A stretch of DNA of 64,000 nt, from positions 1-64,000 of the forward strand of contig JAULBX010025009.1 of the NCBI GenBank assembly GCA_032358255.1, given 5' to 3'. The notes below the pieces were generated by a model. That model worked only from the letters and a program-made list of their open reading frames with translations. It did no database searches and had not been told where the DNA came from. The DNA is from Heterotrichella gracilis. Taxonomy: Eukaryota > Sar > Xanthophyceae > Tribonematales > Xanthonemataceae. Shown here piece after piece: positions 63,996 through 64,000 of this stretch (the first letter of the stretch is position 1; each line of letters opens with the position of its first letter). The position numbers and the translations under genes were made by a program.

Positions 63996-64000
63996 ACTCG

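Overview
The window is nuclear DNA of a eukaryote, most likely a unicellular green alga (core chlorophyte). The genes are intron-rich with GT-AG introns and have GC-rich third codon positions. One gene encodes a plastid-type glutamyl-tRNA reductase with a transit peptide, several others start with transit-peptide-like sequence, and introns are sprinkled with plant-type telomere-like heptamers (CCCTAAA). The species was not determined. Exon models were built by hand from splice sites, reading-frame continuity and family motifs. Every complete model closes with matching phases.

Layout, left to right. (1) 1-4.4 kb: a perfect 43-bp inverted repeat, then two tandem paralogues (- strand) of an unrecognised, probably organellar membrane protein with identical exon phases. 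(2) 5.5-6.2 kb (-): a small secreted protein with three WW-type modules and a C-terminal NDEL. (3) 8.1-10.5 kb (-): a plastid-targeted multi-pass membrane protein resembling DUF2834, followed by decayed copies of its last exon. (4) 11.5-17.1 kb (+): a full BTB-BACK-Kelch protein. (5) 18.2-25.0 kb (+): a CHFR-like FHA-RING protein that continues in frame into armadillo-like repeats and a C-terminal membrane anchor. (6) 26.1-31.4 kb (+): a type II membrane FkbM-family methyltransferase with a Cys-rich module. (7) 32.4-36.8 kb (+): an RluA-family pseudouridine synthase with an S4 domain. (8) 38.4-40.7 kb (-): glutamyl-tRNA reductase. (9) 42.3-46.7 kb (+): an orphan protein with an N-myristoylation motif. 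(10) 47.9-49.0 kb (-): a DUF427 protein. (11) 49.7-51.2 kb (+): a small hydrophobic, probably plastid membrane protein. (12) 52.9-56.4 kb (+): class III alcohol dehydrogenase / S-nitrosoglutathione reductase. (13) 57.2-62.5 kb (-): a RAD21/REC8-type kleisin. (14) Right edge: an unresolved partial coding region (-).

The genes do not form one pathway. They cover tetrapyrrole synthesis (HEMA), formaldehyde/GSNO detoxification, RNA modification, chromosome cohesion and ubiquitin signalling (two candidate E3 components side by side), plus several plastid or secretory proteins. The most striking window-wide pattern is in the introns. In about nine of the fourteen genes, a short piece spanning an exon-intron junction has been copied one to three times in direct orientation just inside the intron or just past the stop codon.
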